Part shown: piece by piece, positions 53,105-64,000 of the stretch
How the letters are laid out: each line of letters opens with the position of its first letter
Numbering within the stretch: the stretch's first letter is position 1
DNA from: Tretioscincus oriximinensis
Lineage: Eukaryota; Chordata; Lepidosauria; Squamata; Gymnophthalmidae
Direction of reading: 5' to 3'
Assembly: GCA_022410635.1 (NCBI GenBank)
Contig: JAJVDF010001856.1
Location: 1 to 64,000 of the forward strand
DNA: 64,000 nucleotides
Position numbers and translations under genes: made by a program
Notes under the pieces: model-generated
Databases searched by the model: none
What the model was told of the DNA's origin: nothing
What the model saw: only the letters and a program-made list of their open reading frames with translations

Positions 53105-53897
53105 CAGGATAACTTTAAGACAGGTTTAGACAAGTTCATGGAAACCAAGGGTATAAACAGCTTAGTAGGATGGATGTCTTGATACTGCCGCCGTGATGGG
53201 GCAACAGGCAGGATTCCTGAAATGCCCATTGAGAACAGGTGAAGATTTTGCCTTCCTCGGGATCACGCTCTGGGGCACAGATCACTACTAAAAACCCTCC
53301 TTACTGCTGCTAAATTCGAGGTGGCTCAGCATTGGACAGCGGCCAACCTCCTACATAAAGATGGCTGGATAGCCAGGATTTGGACCACTATACTGTACAA
53401 CAATCCCAGCTCTCGAGCCAGGAGTTGAGTAAAGGTCTGCAATTTAGGGAGAAATGGGTTCCCTTCTTTAAAGCAGCACACGGGGACAGTATTTTACAGT
53501 CGCAAGCTATACATAATATTTCTGCTCGTTATCAAAACCTTTGTAAGTGGTTCCCATATCTGCCTGCTTTGGAGGATAACTAGCTGGAGTCTCAATGCCT
53601 GGATCTGATGGAGCCACTCTTCTGCATATGCACTGTTGAGCTGAATTTATTTATGAGGGTTTAGTTGTTGTTTTTAAGTTGGTGTTGTTTCGCCACAGTG
53701 TTTACTCTTTTTTTATTGTATAGTTATACACTTTTCAATAAAGCCTTATTATTAAAAAAAGAAAAGAAAAAGATTTTGCCTTCCTCTGTTCCGGACTGCC
53801 CAGGTGCAATTGGTAGGCCTCTGTGTGAGACAGAATGCTGGGCTAGATGGGCTCCAGCTTGATTCAGCAGGGCTCCTCTTATATTCTCATCCTGCTA
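53105..53897 (+). mobile_element. CR1 LINE 3' end, split by an L1
   Basis: 53105-53258 ('ctttaagacaggtttagaca', 'ggatggatgtcttgatactg', 'caacaggcaggattcctga') continues at 53770-53897 ('gttccggactgcccaggtgc', 'gaatgctgggctagatggg', 'ctcctcttatattctcat'). The gap is the L1 insertion. Confidence 0.88.
53259..53769 (+). mobile_element. 5'-truncated L1 LINE with 17-bp TSD
   Basis: AAGATTTTGCCTTCCTC occurs on both sides (from about 53243 and about 53770), a 17-bp target duplication typical of L1. The insert encodes LLTAAKFEVAQHWTAANLLHK and REKWVPFFKAAHGDS in changing frames, fitting the end of L1 ORF2. It closes with AATAAAGCC and an A-rich tail (53752-53770). It inserted into the CR1 after that copy had arrived. 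Confidence 0.82.
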
Positions 53898-54004
53898 GCA
53901 CTTGCTCCCACAATGCATTTGTTGGCACAAAAAAGGGGAACTGCACAGGCACCCATCCTCACATTTGCTCTGATATTGCATTTCCAATATCAGAGTACTA
54001 AGTA

Positions 54005-54740
54005 CAGGTGAAACCTCGTTATAATGAACACATTTATAACAAAATTCTCAATGCAACAAACCAATTAGAAAGTCCTGGCAGAACACCATTGAGAGCAATG
54101 TAAAACTTCCCCTACTGTAACAAACCTCGTTGTAAGAAAAATCTCAGTATAACAAACTGATTTCTGTGCTGTGCCTGTGCCGCAAGATCCTGTTATAGCA
54201 ATCTGATGTGCATTCTGTACGGAGTAAGATATTTAAAGCGACAGCAAAGATTTTCAAGCCACCAAGGAGTGGTAGGATGAAATCCTCAGAATCTGATGGA
54301 TGACTGGGACAGTGATTGGGTAAAAGTAAAGACATTTATCCTGGCGAGATGGAAGGAAGAAAAGGAAAGCCATTTGCAAGTCATTTTTGCAATGACGCTT
54401 ACAAGTGTGTTAAGACTGAAAGCACCTAGATTGTCCCCATGAGGCTCATTTTGGGGGGCACCTTGGAATGGGAGCCTGAGGTTCACATGCAGGTGTATAG
54501 GGCTTGCCATAGTCTACATTTGCATGTGGTTGGCCAAGCTCTGTCCTGAGAGATCAGGAGGAGGCTCCCTGGGGACAGGGTCTTAAAGTCACTTTTGCAA
54601 TGAATTGGGGTCTTTACAAGTGTGTTACTCTGATAACGTATTGAAGTCATTTTTGCATTGGTTTCAGTATAGCAAAGTTTTATTATAACAGACACATTTT
54701 TTCTGGTCCCTTGGAATTCGTTATAATGAGGTTTCACCTG
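54005..54740. mobile_element. Non-autonomous Tigger-like (TcMar) element
   Basis: The ends CAGGTGAAACCTCGTTATAA and TTATAATGAGGTTTCACCTG are inverted, and the pattern resembles Tigger/pogo termini. TA precedes the left end, as expected. The right flank has TG, probably mutated. No transposase frame is present in 736 bp. Confidence 0.8.
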
Positions 54741-54845
54741 TGTAACCATTTTCACTTCAGATAGTGTTGGGTGCACTTGTAGAAGGATATAGCATCCAGT
54801 GGTCATTGAATTATCAGCCATCCCTAAGGTAGGCTTTAGTGTTAT

Positions 54846-54980
54846 ACAGGTGAAACCTTGTTATAAAGAACATTATAACTAAATTTGCAATGTAAAAATG
54901 CCCCCACTCTAATGAACGTTGTAATGAAAGTTTCAGTATAACAAACTGATTTCTGTGCCCCTGCCTATTCTGCAAACTTC
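54846..54980. mobile_element. Truncated Tigger-like element, second copy
   Basis: CAGGTGAAACCTTG after TA starts the copy. 'agtataacaaactgatttctg' is shared with 54145-54165. The right terminus is missing. Confidence 0.7.
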
Positions 54981-54984
54981 CATG

Positions 54985-55480
54985 TGACCAACGGTGGGAA
55001 ATTTCCACCCCCTGGAAAATCGTATGGGGGGGGAGAAATTTCTGCCAAGGCATCCGGCCTTGCCCCTTTTTTTGCCACATGACTTCCAGTGGCAGCCATT
55101 TTGAGTCTTGTGATTTCTGGCCCCACCCCCTTTTGGTCACACAATTAGTTCCATTGAGCAAAAGGGGCACAGCTGGAAGTCACATGACTTAAAATGGCCA
55201 CACACTCCAGGGAAATGTAGGTGGGGCCTAGTGGGAGGGAAAAACTCAGACCTCCCTTGTATAGGTCCCCAAAACAATCGGAAAACTCATACAAGTATGA
55301 GTTTCTCATACGTTTTCCCATGGCTGCATGTGACCAAAAAGGGGAGGGCTGGAAGTCACATATCTCAAAATGGCCAAAGGTACCAGGAAGTGGGTGGGAT
55401 CTAGGAGGAGGGAGAAACTCAGATCCTGGGATACTCGTGTGCTTTCCCATCATTGTTGCTGTCACAATGCATCTGCTGGC
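54985..55480. repeat. Repeat family D, copy 2
   Basis: 'ggaagtcacatgacttaaaat', 'catgtgaccaaaaaggg', 'ggaagtcacatatctcaaaa' and 'aatggcc' repeat in both orientations, as at 2290-2690. Two near-copies of 'gggagaaactcaga' lie inside. No clear termini. Confidence 0.5.
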
Positions 55481-55529
55481 AGAAAAAACGTGGAATTGCA
55501 CAGGCATCCATCCTCAAATTTGTATAGTG

Positions 55530-55724
55530 CAGACCTGGGCAAGGGGCGGCCCACCTACTGTCTCTGACCGGCCTGCCCGTCTTAGCTCAGTGTTGGGGGC
55601 GTGGTTTTACTGTTATATACGATATACAGTATTGGGTAGAACTGAGTTAACTATATTAGTCCAGCCCTCTAAAACCATCCCAATTTCTCATGTGGCCCCT
55701 TGGAAAATTAATTGCCCACCCCTG
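55530..55724. mobile_element. Short hAT element with decayed 8-bp TSD
   Basis: The ends CAGACCTGGGCAA and TTGCCCACCCCTG are inverted. Flanks GTATAGTG (55522-55529) and ACATAGTG (55725-55732) match at 6 of 8. The element is 195 bp and has no coding region. Confidence 0.8.
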
Positions 55725-55732
55725 ACATAGTG

Positions 55733-56461
55733 ATTATTTCCGTATCAGAACAATAGTATCAACGTATGTTTAAAACCAAGCAAAGTGCTCAGAACAAAGA
55801 AAAATTATAAGAAAACCGTATTCCAGTTACTTGGACAATGATAGCAATTCACAAATGTACAATAAGCAACAGTCACAACTTAACAGAAATGTTAAACAAG
55901 ACAAGTCATATTTTTAAGATTCAAAATAAACTCTTGAATAGGCAGAGTCACGAACTAAACACATACAAACACAGGGCGATCCTTATCCGGTATAACAGGA
56001 TTTCAGCAAAGCTTTGTCAGGTTCTTAGGACTATAAATACAAGTAGGTGAATATATCACAACTATGATTTAAAGGACCAAGTTGGCTATTCAGTCTCTAC
56101 ATCTAGTGATGTAGTCTTCAATGAGGATCTTTACCTGCCTGTTGAAGAATTTATAGTCCTTCAATATGTTAAAACATAAAGTGAAATAAAAAGGAAAGGA
56201 AGAGGACCAGGAGGGAGGCATCAAGGGGAAGGGAGGAGCACTGAAAAGTCTACAGTTTTGTGCTTCTAAATGGAGCAGGAGGGATGTGACCTTGGGTTGG
56301 GGAGGGGATACAACCCCTGGCAGAAAAAAAGCTTCCATATACCTGCAGTAGATAACAGGAAAGCTTTCACTTGTGACCACACCTAATTTGTGAAACAGCA
56401 AGGCTGTTTTAAGGACCAAAAATTTTAAGGACCAAAAAATTCAAGTTCCTAAACAGGACTA
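55733..56461. other. Unassigned non-coding stretch
   Basis: No recognised element. The 109-codon minus-strand frame near 56090-56419 has no motif support. Confidence 0.4.
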
Positions 56462-56945
56462 TTATGTTGTGGTTTGTTCGGTCATTCAGTTGCATCCAAC
56501 TCTTTATGACTCCACAGACCATAACATACTAAAGCAAAGCCCCTCTCTCCCTGTTTGGTCAAACTCATGTTGGATGCTTCCATGACTCTATAAGGAACAC
56601 GCCCTGCCATTCGTACCTGATCGCACCCTGAGATCTTCTAATGAGGCTCTCCTGACAGTCCCACACCTCCTTCATTGTTCAAAGGGGTGTGGACATATGA
56701 GAGGGCCTTCTCTGTGGTAGCCCCTCTGAGGTGCATCAGGCATCTACATTGTACATTGTTCTCTTGGAAGACCCTGTTCTATTTTTAAATTGTTCTATTT
56801 TAAACTGCTTTATGTTTACCTTGAGACCTTTGGCTATAGGGAGGAATATAAATGTAAATTAATTAAATATTTGTGCATCTCATCCTTGACCATCCCTGTT
56901 TCTTTTTGCCTTCAATTTTTTCACACTTCAGGACCTTTTCCAGTG
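56462..56945 (-). mobile_element. BovB LINE 3' fragment split by an L2
   Basis: 'tcattcagttgcatccaact', 'ctttatgactccacagacc' and 'tttggtcaaactcatgttgg' (56470-56586) are the antisense BovB 3' region, which in squamates also forms SINE tails. The match resumes at about 56877 ('catctcatccttgaccatcc', 'ttttgccttcaattttttc'). The L2 lies between. Confidence 0.65.
56587..56876 (+). mobile_element. L2 LINE 3' end
   Basis: The plus strand has 'gagagggccttctctgtgg' (R-A-F-S-V-type motif) and 'gtgcatcaggcat'. It ends with the L2-like tail 'ttgagacctttggctatagg', 'gaatataaatgtaaattaat'. It sits inside the BovB. Confidence 0.65.
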
Positions 56946-58659
56946 AATATAGAGTAGGTGGGTGGAAGACACTTATTTATTCTGGAACTTCCCAATAATC
57001 CGATTCATTTGTTTTCTGGTTTCAATACACCTTATTCATATCCTTGTTCATATGCTGAATTTGTCAAGTGAGATTTTCTATGCATGTGACACTCTCTTCT
57101 GTCAGCCATGATGTTTACTGGGTGTCAAGAGGAAGTCCAGGAGTCCCTCCTCTAAAATGCTATTGGATAGTTTGCTATCAATAGCAAATTCCTTTCTCAC
57201 TCTTGCTGTTTCTTGTAAAAACTACACATCAAAGCCTTTCTACAACAAGCACACATAGCAATTTGACAGTGGATTTTCCCAGAAAATCAATGACCTGGAT
57301 ATTCAGCTTTAAAACTCGCAATCTGCTATTTCATATAACAACCTGGTGAGGCAAATGCAACAGAAATTCAACTTTCAGGTGGATTATTGGCCCTGTCTGG
57401 ATGCAGCATACATCTCTAGTATTGTCCTGCTCAAAGACAATCAAATGATCTTGTATTACATCTCTTTCTACTTAAAGAGATAAACCATGCACATAGGCAG
57501 AAAATGGAGAAACATCATAATATGAAAGCTTGCAGGATCAAGCAAAAAACAGGACTAAAGAGTATCCTGCAATTTGTTTGGAAGATTTAAGTGGGACACG
57601 AAGTATCATTAGAACAAGAATGGAAGTCGTAGGTGCTTGGGTTCTTAGGTGCTGACAGGCAAGAACAAATGAGCAAGGTTTCGCTATGTTCCTTTGTAAA
57701 TAAATAACCCTACTACAAAGACTTGCCTACACAAGTTTTTCCACAGAATTTGCAAGTCTCTGCACCATGTTCACACCCCTTAAATGTTAGTTAATTAACT
57801 ACATGGCCACTTCCTAGGCCTCCTTTATTTAAAGGCTATACATATTTGACTTTTATCACAGAAAACAAAGTTAATAAACACTAGCAATATAAAGCCCAAT
57901 ATAAATAAAAAACTATGTGAAAACTTTAGGGAGGTCCTTTTTCCACTGAGCCTTATTCTGGTACTGTATATCCCATAATAGGAGACCTTTTCCATCTGAA
58001 TTCAACTAATGGCAGGCCTGTCATAGTCTGCACTAGCATATGGATGGCAGGGGCATGGATTCCTATTCCACAATATAATCCGAGATAAAGCTTGTTGCAG
58101 AAATAACCCTACTCAGATTGTCTTTTTCCATCTTCCACTGCATCCACAATGCAAAGAAGTGTATCCCACTTTTCTCAACCCAGAGTAACTTAATGCTGCT
58201 CCCATAATATTCTCCTTGTCTCTTCACAATAGGCACCTGTGCAAACCCAGTCTCCATTATGCTGAAATGGAAGCTTCTGTTTATTTGGCACTTTCCCCAT
58301 TTCAAAACACTGCATGCAACTTAGTGTAAACAAATTTTATCACAACGCATCTCCTCTCTTTTATTTTATTTTTGGGATTTTCGGCCACCTGGATACTTAA
58401 TAATGGTCTCCAATGGCAACACACAAGTAGAACCATTTGACAACAATATCGGTTACACTCTCCAAGGCTCCATCCTGCAATACACGTTAGTCCTTGTCTT
58501 CGGAGACATGCTAACAAACTTTCCATCTTCATTTTGGACTCAGTCAATGGTGGGGCATAAAAGTAAAATACGTAAAAAGGTGACATTTACGAGGTGATTG
58601 AAGAGTATAAAGTCACGCACTGGATGGTTAAGATGAATAGAGAAAAATGTATTAGTCTA
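56946..58659. other. Mostly unassigned, possibly single-copy DNA
   Basis: About 1.7 kb without a recognised transposon apart from a faint SINE-like 'cccacttttctcaaccc' near 58165. The frames have no recognised domain. Confidence 0.4.
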
Positions 58660-58948
58660 GAAGAGGTGGTGGTAGCTAGCAGGCTAGATAGCTTTAAGAT
58701 AGAGCTATGCAAATTCATGGCATCCAAGTATATCAGTAGCTACTAACTAGATGGATATTTTAGTTCTGCCTCCAGGATGGAACAGGCAATATTTCTGAAG
58801 TGTCATTCTCAGGAGTTGAACACAGATGAAGGTTTTGCCTTCTTCTACTTGTGATGCCAAAGGTACAATTGGTGAGCCTTATTGGGACAGAATGCTGGAG
58901 CAGATGGGCTGTGGTCGAATTCAGCAGGTCTCCTCTTATGTTCTCTTA
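58660..58948 (+). mobile_element. CR1 LINE 3' end
   Basis: 'agaagaggtggtggtagctag', 'gataatagcttt'-type words, 'ctgcctccaggatggaacagg' and the TTCTCTTATG end match the sense CR1 3' UTR. Confidence 0.85.
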
Positions 58949-59124
58949 TGTAAATGAAGCTTCTATCCATTTACTTCAAAGTAAATCCTCCCCTATTAAA
59001 AACAAGACCTTTTCCTAAGCATGCATAACTATGCTGGTAATAGTTACTATTTTATAAACAGCATTTTCTAATATTTTTCTCTGAATTCTGATGTAGAGTG
59101 TGAGTCTTGGATTTCCAAACAATA

Positions 59125-59520
59125 CTCTTATGGTACAGAAGTGGGGACAAAAATGAAGATTCTCTTCAGCCAAAGGCCAGGTGAAAGAGGTGTGTCTTCA
59201 AGGATGTTCTAAAACTTAACAACGATGATGACAGACGCACCTCAAGGGGGAGACTATTCCAAAGACCGGGGGGGGGGGGGGGCAACCACCAAGAAGACCC
59301 TAACCCCGGGTTCACTGGCTGTTGAAAAGGGTGGTACAACCAGGAGGGCCTCCCCTGCAGATCTTAAGGCACAAGCAGGTTGATACGGGAGAAGGCCTTC
59401 CTTGAGTTATTTGGGGCCAAGTTATTTAGGGCCTTGTAAGTTAACATCAGCACCTTGAATTGGGCTTGGTAGCGGACTGGCAGCCAGTGCAGCTCTTTCG
59501 TGATGTGTATTGACACAGTT
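59125..59520 (-). mobile_element. L2 LINE ORF2 C-terminus
   Basis: The minus strand encodes LHWLPVRYQAQFKVLMLTYK and ALNNLAP, the L2 signature near the end of ORF2. The 'caaaggccaggtgaaagagg' word corresponds to the last codons. A 15-base G homopolymer lies at 59268-59282. Confidence 0.82.
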
Positions 59521-60383
59521 TAACCAGCACACAAAGCAGGTCTGTTGAAATAAGTGGAGCTACTATATGCCAAGACTCCGGGTGCCAGTCACCAAGGGGA
59601 AACCAACCAGTTCTGTAAGAATTAAAATTGAACAATAAGATATGAAAAGTCAATCAAAACACTACATCAGCAAAAGCTCCAGGAACAATAAAATAAATAA
59701 TGTATGAATGCACATTCGCCCATGTAGACGCTGCTTAATTGAAGCTTTGAGCTAACACGGTGTCACAACTTCACAGCAAATCCAATTAAGGTGTAATTTC
59801 AAATGACTGAAAGAATAAACAAAGAACCCGAAAGGAAACAATTTTCTTTTTAAAAAAGTTTAAGAGTTTTCAAATACACAATTAAAAGAGAAAGAAAAAT
59901 AGATCTTTAAAAGCAGAGAAAGAAAAAATATATAGGAAGGAAGGCAGGAAAGAATAATTTTCTATCTTTCTTGTTTACCTTTACAAATATATTATATCTG
60001 TAATGTTCTATACACAAGATAATTTTAATTCTTTTTGATAAGTTACTTATTAGTTTTCAAATTCTTATGGACCTTCAAATCAAATGGCAACAAATCACCT
60101 TGTATACACAAAAATGTCTGTAATTTATACCAATGGCTTTTCTGTAGTCAAATAAGGCAATTTGTCTCTGCCAATTCTTTAAACCTTTTTAATTTTCAGT
60201 CTTGATGAATGAGCTTCATTCCGGGGTTGTTGGGGTTTTTTCCATAGCTTAGTCCAGAAAAAAAAAGGATGAATCAGAAGAAGGTTTAAATTAAAGATGT
60301 GACCCAGGATGTAATTTTCCCCAGATATGGATGGATTTTTCTAACCTTTAGACCCTGTCCTCACTTATTCTGGGCCACATCTC
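59521..60383. other. Unassigned AT-rich stretch
   Basis: No recognised element. Confidence 0.35.
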
Positions 60384-60600
60384 GTACTTGGTAGTCTCCC
60401 GGTTCGATTCCCCACTCCTCCATGAAAGCCAGCTGGGTGACCTTGGGCCAGTCACAGTTCTTTAGAACTCTCTCAGCCCCACCTACTCTACAGGGTGTCT
60501 GTTATGGAGGAAGCAAGCTATGTGCGCCACCCTATGGTAGGCCGCCCTGAGACCTTCGGGTATAGAGCGGGATACAAGTACAAATAAATAAATATCACAG
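60384..60600 (+). mobile_element. tRNA-derived SINE (family B), head-truncated
   Basis: GGTTCGATTCC (60401-60411) is a consensus Pol III B box. 'gccagctgggtgaccttggg', 'gttatggaggaagcaagcta' and the L2-like tail 'ccctgagaccttcgggtata' follow, closing with AAATAAATAAATA. The A-box side is lost. Confidence 0.88.
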
Positions 60601-61152
60601 TACACAGCTTGCCCTCCACATGTCAGTGTAGACTATTGGCAAGCCCCATTCAGGGCCTGCCATAATCTACATTAGCATGTAGATGCCACGCTTATATTAA
60701 GAGATAAAGCCCAGAATAGGGCTCAGTGGGGAATTGGGTGTATTAGCCCAGCGAAGACAAAAGTGAGCAGGTGTAATCCTAGGTGTAACTCCGCACCTTT
60801 AACTTACCTGTCTTTTGAAGAGTAGGAAGATGGGGCAGGTATTTGAAAAGCTACAGCCTGATGTTGCAAATCAGGAACAAATGAAAGCATTATTTTCTTC
60901 ATGCACTGAAAGCTTTTTTAATACACTCTTCCTTTAAACTATTTTTAAATCCCAAAGTAATAATTACTGAATGTGGCATGAAACAAACATAAAATCAGCA
61001 TTATAGCTGAGATAAAACTATGCCAAAACAATTATTAGCAGTATTAAAAGCAGATAAGAAGGGAAAAAAGAACCCAAGCAAACAATTCTGATACAGAAAG
61101 AAAGAACAGAAGCAGGAATCTGAAACACTTGACCTTTATTCTGTCCTTAAAA
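60601..61152. other. Unassigned AT-rich stretch
   Basis: No recognised element. Confidence 0.35.
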
Positions 61153-62110
61153 ATCATAGAATCATAGAGTTGGGAGGGACCTCCAGGGTCATGGGGTCCA
61201 ACCCCCTGCTCAATGCAGGATCCATTAAACCATCCCAGGCAGATGACTGTCCAGTCTCTGCTTGAAGACTTCCAGGGAAGGCGAACTCACCACCCCCTGT
61301 GGCAAACTGTTGCACTGGTTTATCCCCCTGACTGTGAGAAAGTTTTTTCTGATATCTAATCTAAATCTACTCCCTTGCAGTTTCATGCCATTGTTTCTAG
61401 TCCTTCCATGTGCCCATGAGAACAATGTTGATCCCTCTGCTCTGTGACAGTTCAGATATTTGTAGGCAGCTATATGGTCTCCTCTCAGTCTTCTCTTTTG
61501 CAGACTAAACATCCCCAGATCCTTTAACCGTTCCTCATAAGACCTCATGGTTTCCAGACCACTCACCATCCTTGTAACTCTCTTTTGTACTTGCTCCAAT
61601 TTATCAATGTCCTTTTTAAATTGGGGCCCCCAGAACTGAACACAGTATTCCAAGCGTGGTCGTACCAAAGTACTGTAGAGAGGAATAATTACTTCATGTG
61701 AGCGAGATTCTATGCTCCTCTTAATACATCCTAGGATTGTGGGGGGGGGGGTTTCAGCTGCTTCACACTGTTTACTTATGTTTAGGCAAATATGATTGGT
61801 TTTCCTTCAATTCCCTCATCTAGGTCATTTATAAATATGTTAAACAGCACAGACCCTTGTGGTCCCCTACTTGAAACATTCATCCAATTGGATGTGCAAC
61901 CATTTATTATCACTCTTTGAGTATGATCACTAAGCCAGTTTTCAATCCATCTAACTGTTGTTTTGTCAATCCCATACTTGACCATTTTTTCAATAAGGAT
62001 GGAATGAGATACTTTGTCAAATGCTTTACTGAAGTCAAGATATACCACATCTACTGCATTTCCCTGATCAACCCATTTGGTGATTCTATCATAGAAAGAA
62101 ATTGATTAGT
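61153..62110 (-). mobile_element. CR1 LINE, 5'-truncated with internal deletion
   Basis: The 3' terminus is at about 61153 ('aatcatagaatcatagagtt'). The sequence runs up through ORF2 to about 62110. A G homopolymer at 61740-61750 marks the internal junction between the C-terminal and RT parts. Confidence 0.9.
61225..62048 (-). pseudogene. CR1 ORF2 RT palm and C-terminus, broken
   Basis: From 62048 the minus strand encodes MVYLDFSKAFDKVSHSILIE (RT motif with catalytic Asp), then TQRVIINGCTSNWMNVSSRG and [18 protein letters not shown]. The catalytic A-D-D box is missing at the G-run near 61745. From 61668 the C-terminus resumes: VRPRLEYCVQFWGPQFKKDI, LEQVQKRVTRMVSGLETM and LPQGVVSSPSLEVFKQRLD. 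Two frames and a deletion make it a pseudogene. Confidence 0.88.
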
Positions 62111-62539
62111 CTGGCATGACTTGTTTGTTACAAATCCATGTTGGCTCTGTACTAAGGGGCCTGCAGTCTATATGGCCTTATGCACTAGCACAGATTCTAG
62201 TATCACCAGTGCTAGCCCAATGCCAACAGGGCCCTTAAGCAGAATAAGGACAGGGTCTGGATACATGCAACATCTAGACCTCCTCAGTTGTGAAAAAAAA
62301 TGCGCGTGATGGAAAAGGTGGAGAAATAAAACAATATTTTCTCTTTCACTCAGCATTCAGTATCAAGTTGAGAAGCTGATGGTCAGGAGAGTTAGGACAG
62401 TCAAGACAATGTAAGTCCACCCCCCACACACGCACACTCAAATGGCCATTGAGAGAAACCAGCCTGAATTCCTTAGCTTTAAGAAAGCATGAATGGTTAC
62501 TGGAATTGGTTAGAATCAGGCAAGATGCTCCTATTATCC
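62111..62539. other. Unassigned; ORF2-flanking and unique sequence
   Basis: 62111-62150 may continue the CR1 RT ('acaaatccatgttggctctg' in antisense). The rest is unassigned. Confidence 0.35.
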
Positions 62540-62685
62540 TATATGCCAATTTCAGGGAGTTGAGAGCAGGTGAATGCCTGCCTTCTGCCTGAGATGCCCG
62601 TAAGGAGTTAATAGGTTAGTGAGAGACATGCTGCTGGACTAGATGGGCTGTGGCCTGTTCTAGCAGGCCTCCTCCTATATCCTTA
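62540..62685 (+). mobile_element. CR1 LINE 3' terminus
   Basis: 'cagggagttgagagcaggtg', 'ctgagatgcccgtaagg', 'gctggactagatgggctgtg' and 'ctcctatatccttaat' match the sense CR1 3' UTR. Confidence 0.75.
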
Positions 62686-64000
62686 ATATTTTGCATTATC
62701 CTTCTGCTCTTTACCTGCTTTGTTTGGGGAGGAGATGCTTTTTTATGACACGTTGACAATTTTGTTCTTGCTGTTTCTTAGCTGTAATGCCTGTCACCTC
62801 CACTTAGCTGGACAAAGCCAAGAATGAAAGGAGTAGCAAATGAGAGCTTCTGAAGTCCCACACAATAACCACCTCTCCCTGAAGCCTTGGCATAATTATA
62901 CAGATGATATGGCCTAATTTCAAAAGGCAGGAAAGGAGGAGAGGTACATAGAATAAATGAGGCTGGTTAAGAGGGAAAAGAACATGATAGAAAAGTTTGG
63001 ATGGGAAGACAATATACGTTTCTTATTTTGACAGTATCCAGTTCCAGTATGGGAGTAATAATGGAACAGTATGTTTAAAAGATAATATGCAACATTCAAA
63101 TAATGCAGTAATATCTTTAAGCATTGAAATTGTTACATAACATAACTAGAACTGGTAAACATGTATGAACTTTGGAAACTGCACAGTTTCAAGTGCAGAA
63201 AAAGAATGAGAAGAAATCAGAGGAATTCAAGTTTAGACACTAAATGGTAGCTATGAAAGGTTAGAAGTCAATCTTTTTATATATATAATTTTTAATTGTT
63301 ATTTATAACATATGCTGCATTCACACATCACCTATTCACACAATGCTTGATTGTGAAACCTTCAACAATGAACAAGTGATACCATAGACACCAAAAGCAC
63401 CATACACCAAAACAGAAATAAAATACATACCAAAACACCAAAAAGAAAGGAAACTACATAAACCTCATCATTCAGATTCCTTTCATCTTTACAACCATCA
63501 TAGCATCAGATAAGAAAAATACTTCATTCTTTTTCCATAGCAACCTCTCTGTTACAGTGTTAAAATACTGTAGTAGCTTTTCCATACTTTTCTTACGTAG
63601 TATTTTTACATAGTATTAATACCCCATTGTATGTCAACCTGTGTTGTCTTAATAAATCAAACATCACTATATCTAACGCATATAAGATCTAGTTTTTGAC
63701 AGTCCATTTGGTCTCATCTTTCCACTGCCAATATTAAGGATTCTAACAGATTTTTCTCCTCTGGCATCACTTTGAAATCATCATAATAAAGAAATATGCA
63801 CGTTTTCTCATCCCAGGTAATATCCTTTCTCATAATTACATTTATTATGGCCCCAATTATGCTCCAAAATCATTGTAGGTTGCTGCACTGCTACCATCTC
63901 CTATTGCTAGGTTGCACTGCTAACAATATATTTGACTGAAAGTAAATCTGATTACATGATAGGATTTCTTTTAGTAATTTCTTATATTTTTATACTTTGA
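62686..64000. other. Unassigned AT-rich end of window
   Basis: From about 63265 ('tttttatatatataattttt') to the end the sequence is AT-rich and could be an antisense L1 3' region, but I see no coding motif. 62750-62940 looks unique. Confidence 0.35.

Noticed and set aside
60384..60420. A functional tRNA gene at the B-box match
   Set aside because: Only the B-box half is tRNA-like, the acceptor and A-box side is missing, and the rest is a SINE body with an L2-like tail.

Overview
The window looks like intergenic or intronic DNA from a non-avian reptile, most likely a squamate (lizard or gecko). The evidence is the mix of transposable elements: many CR1 LINE copies with the 3' ends typical of reptiles, L2 LINEs, at least two kinds of decayed L1 LINE, a BovB LINE fragment, tRNA-derived SINEs with L2-like tails, hAT and Tigger-type DNA transposons, solo LTRs and a Penelope-like short element. 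I found no convincing host protein-coding gene, no rRNA or tRNA gene, no CRISPR array and nothing prokaryotic. Almost every long open frame is a transposon remnant or a chance frame.

Layout. 1-1408 is the 3' end of an L1 (+). 1.4-9.7 kb holds small repeats, a hAT with an exact 8-bp target duplication (4456-4973), a palindromic MITE inside a SINE (5926-6123), L2 fragments and possible LTRs. 9.7-11.9 kb is a decayed CR1 (-) containing a perfect 345-bp duplication joined by one N, probably an assembly error. 12-25 kb is a patchwork of CR1 3' ends, SINEs, a solo LTR (15757-16054), foldback elements and a hAT (19803-20400). 25.2-27.6 kb is an internally deleted CR1 (-) that keeps ORF1 with a zinc-finger/esterase region, part of it tandemly duplicated. 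27.7-41.2 kb holds several copies of a palindromic Penelope-like element with 12-13-bp target duplications, plus a TIR transposon (35919-37472) and a composite hAT (37665-38825) carrying three nested insertions. 42.4-47.9 kb is a nearly full-length but dead L1 (-). 48.9-50.4 kb is a hAT with another TIR element inside it that carries GC-rich, CpG-rich cargo. 53-57 kb shows an L1 inside a CR1, Tigger copies, a small hAT and a BovB split by an L2. 58.6-62.7 kb holds further CR1, L2 and SINE copies.

Because no host gene is seen, there is no operon or pathway to describe. The elements relate through mobilisation (SINE tails resembling L2, non-autonomous TIR elements needing hAT or Tigger transposases) and through nesting, which gives a relative order of insertion. 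All family names come from recognised protein motifs, termini and target duplications read by eye. Boundaries without a target duplication are approximate to tens of bases.
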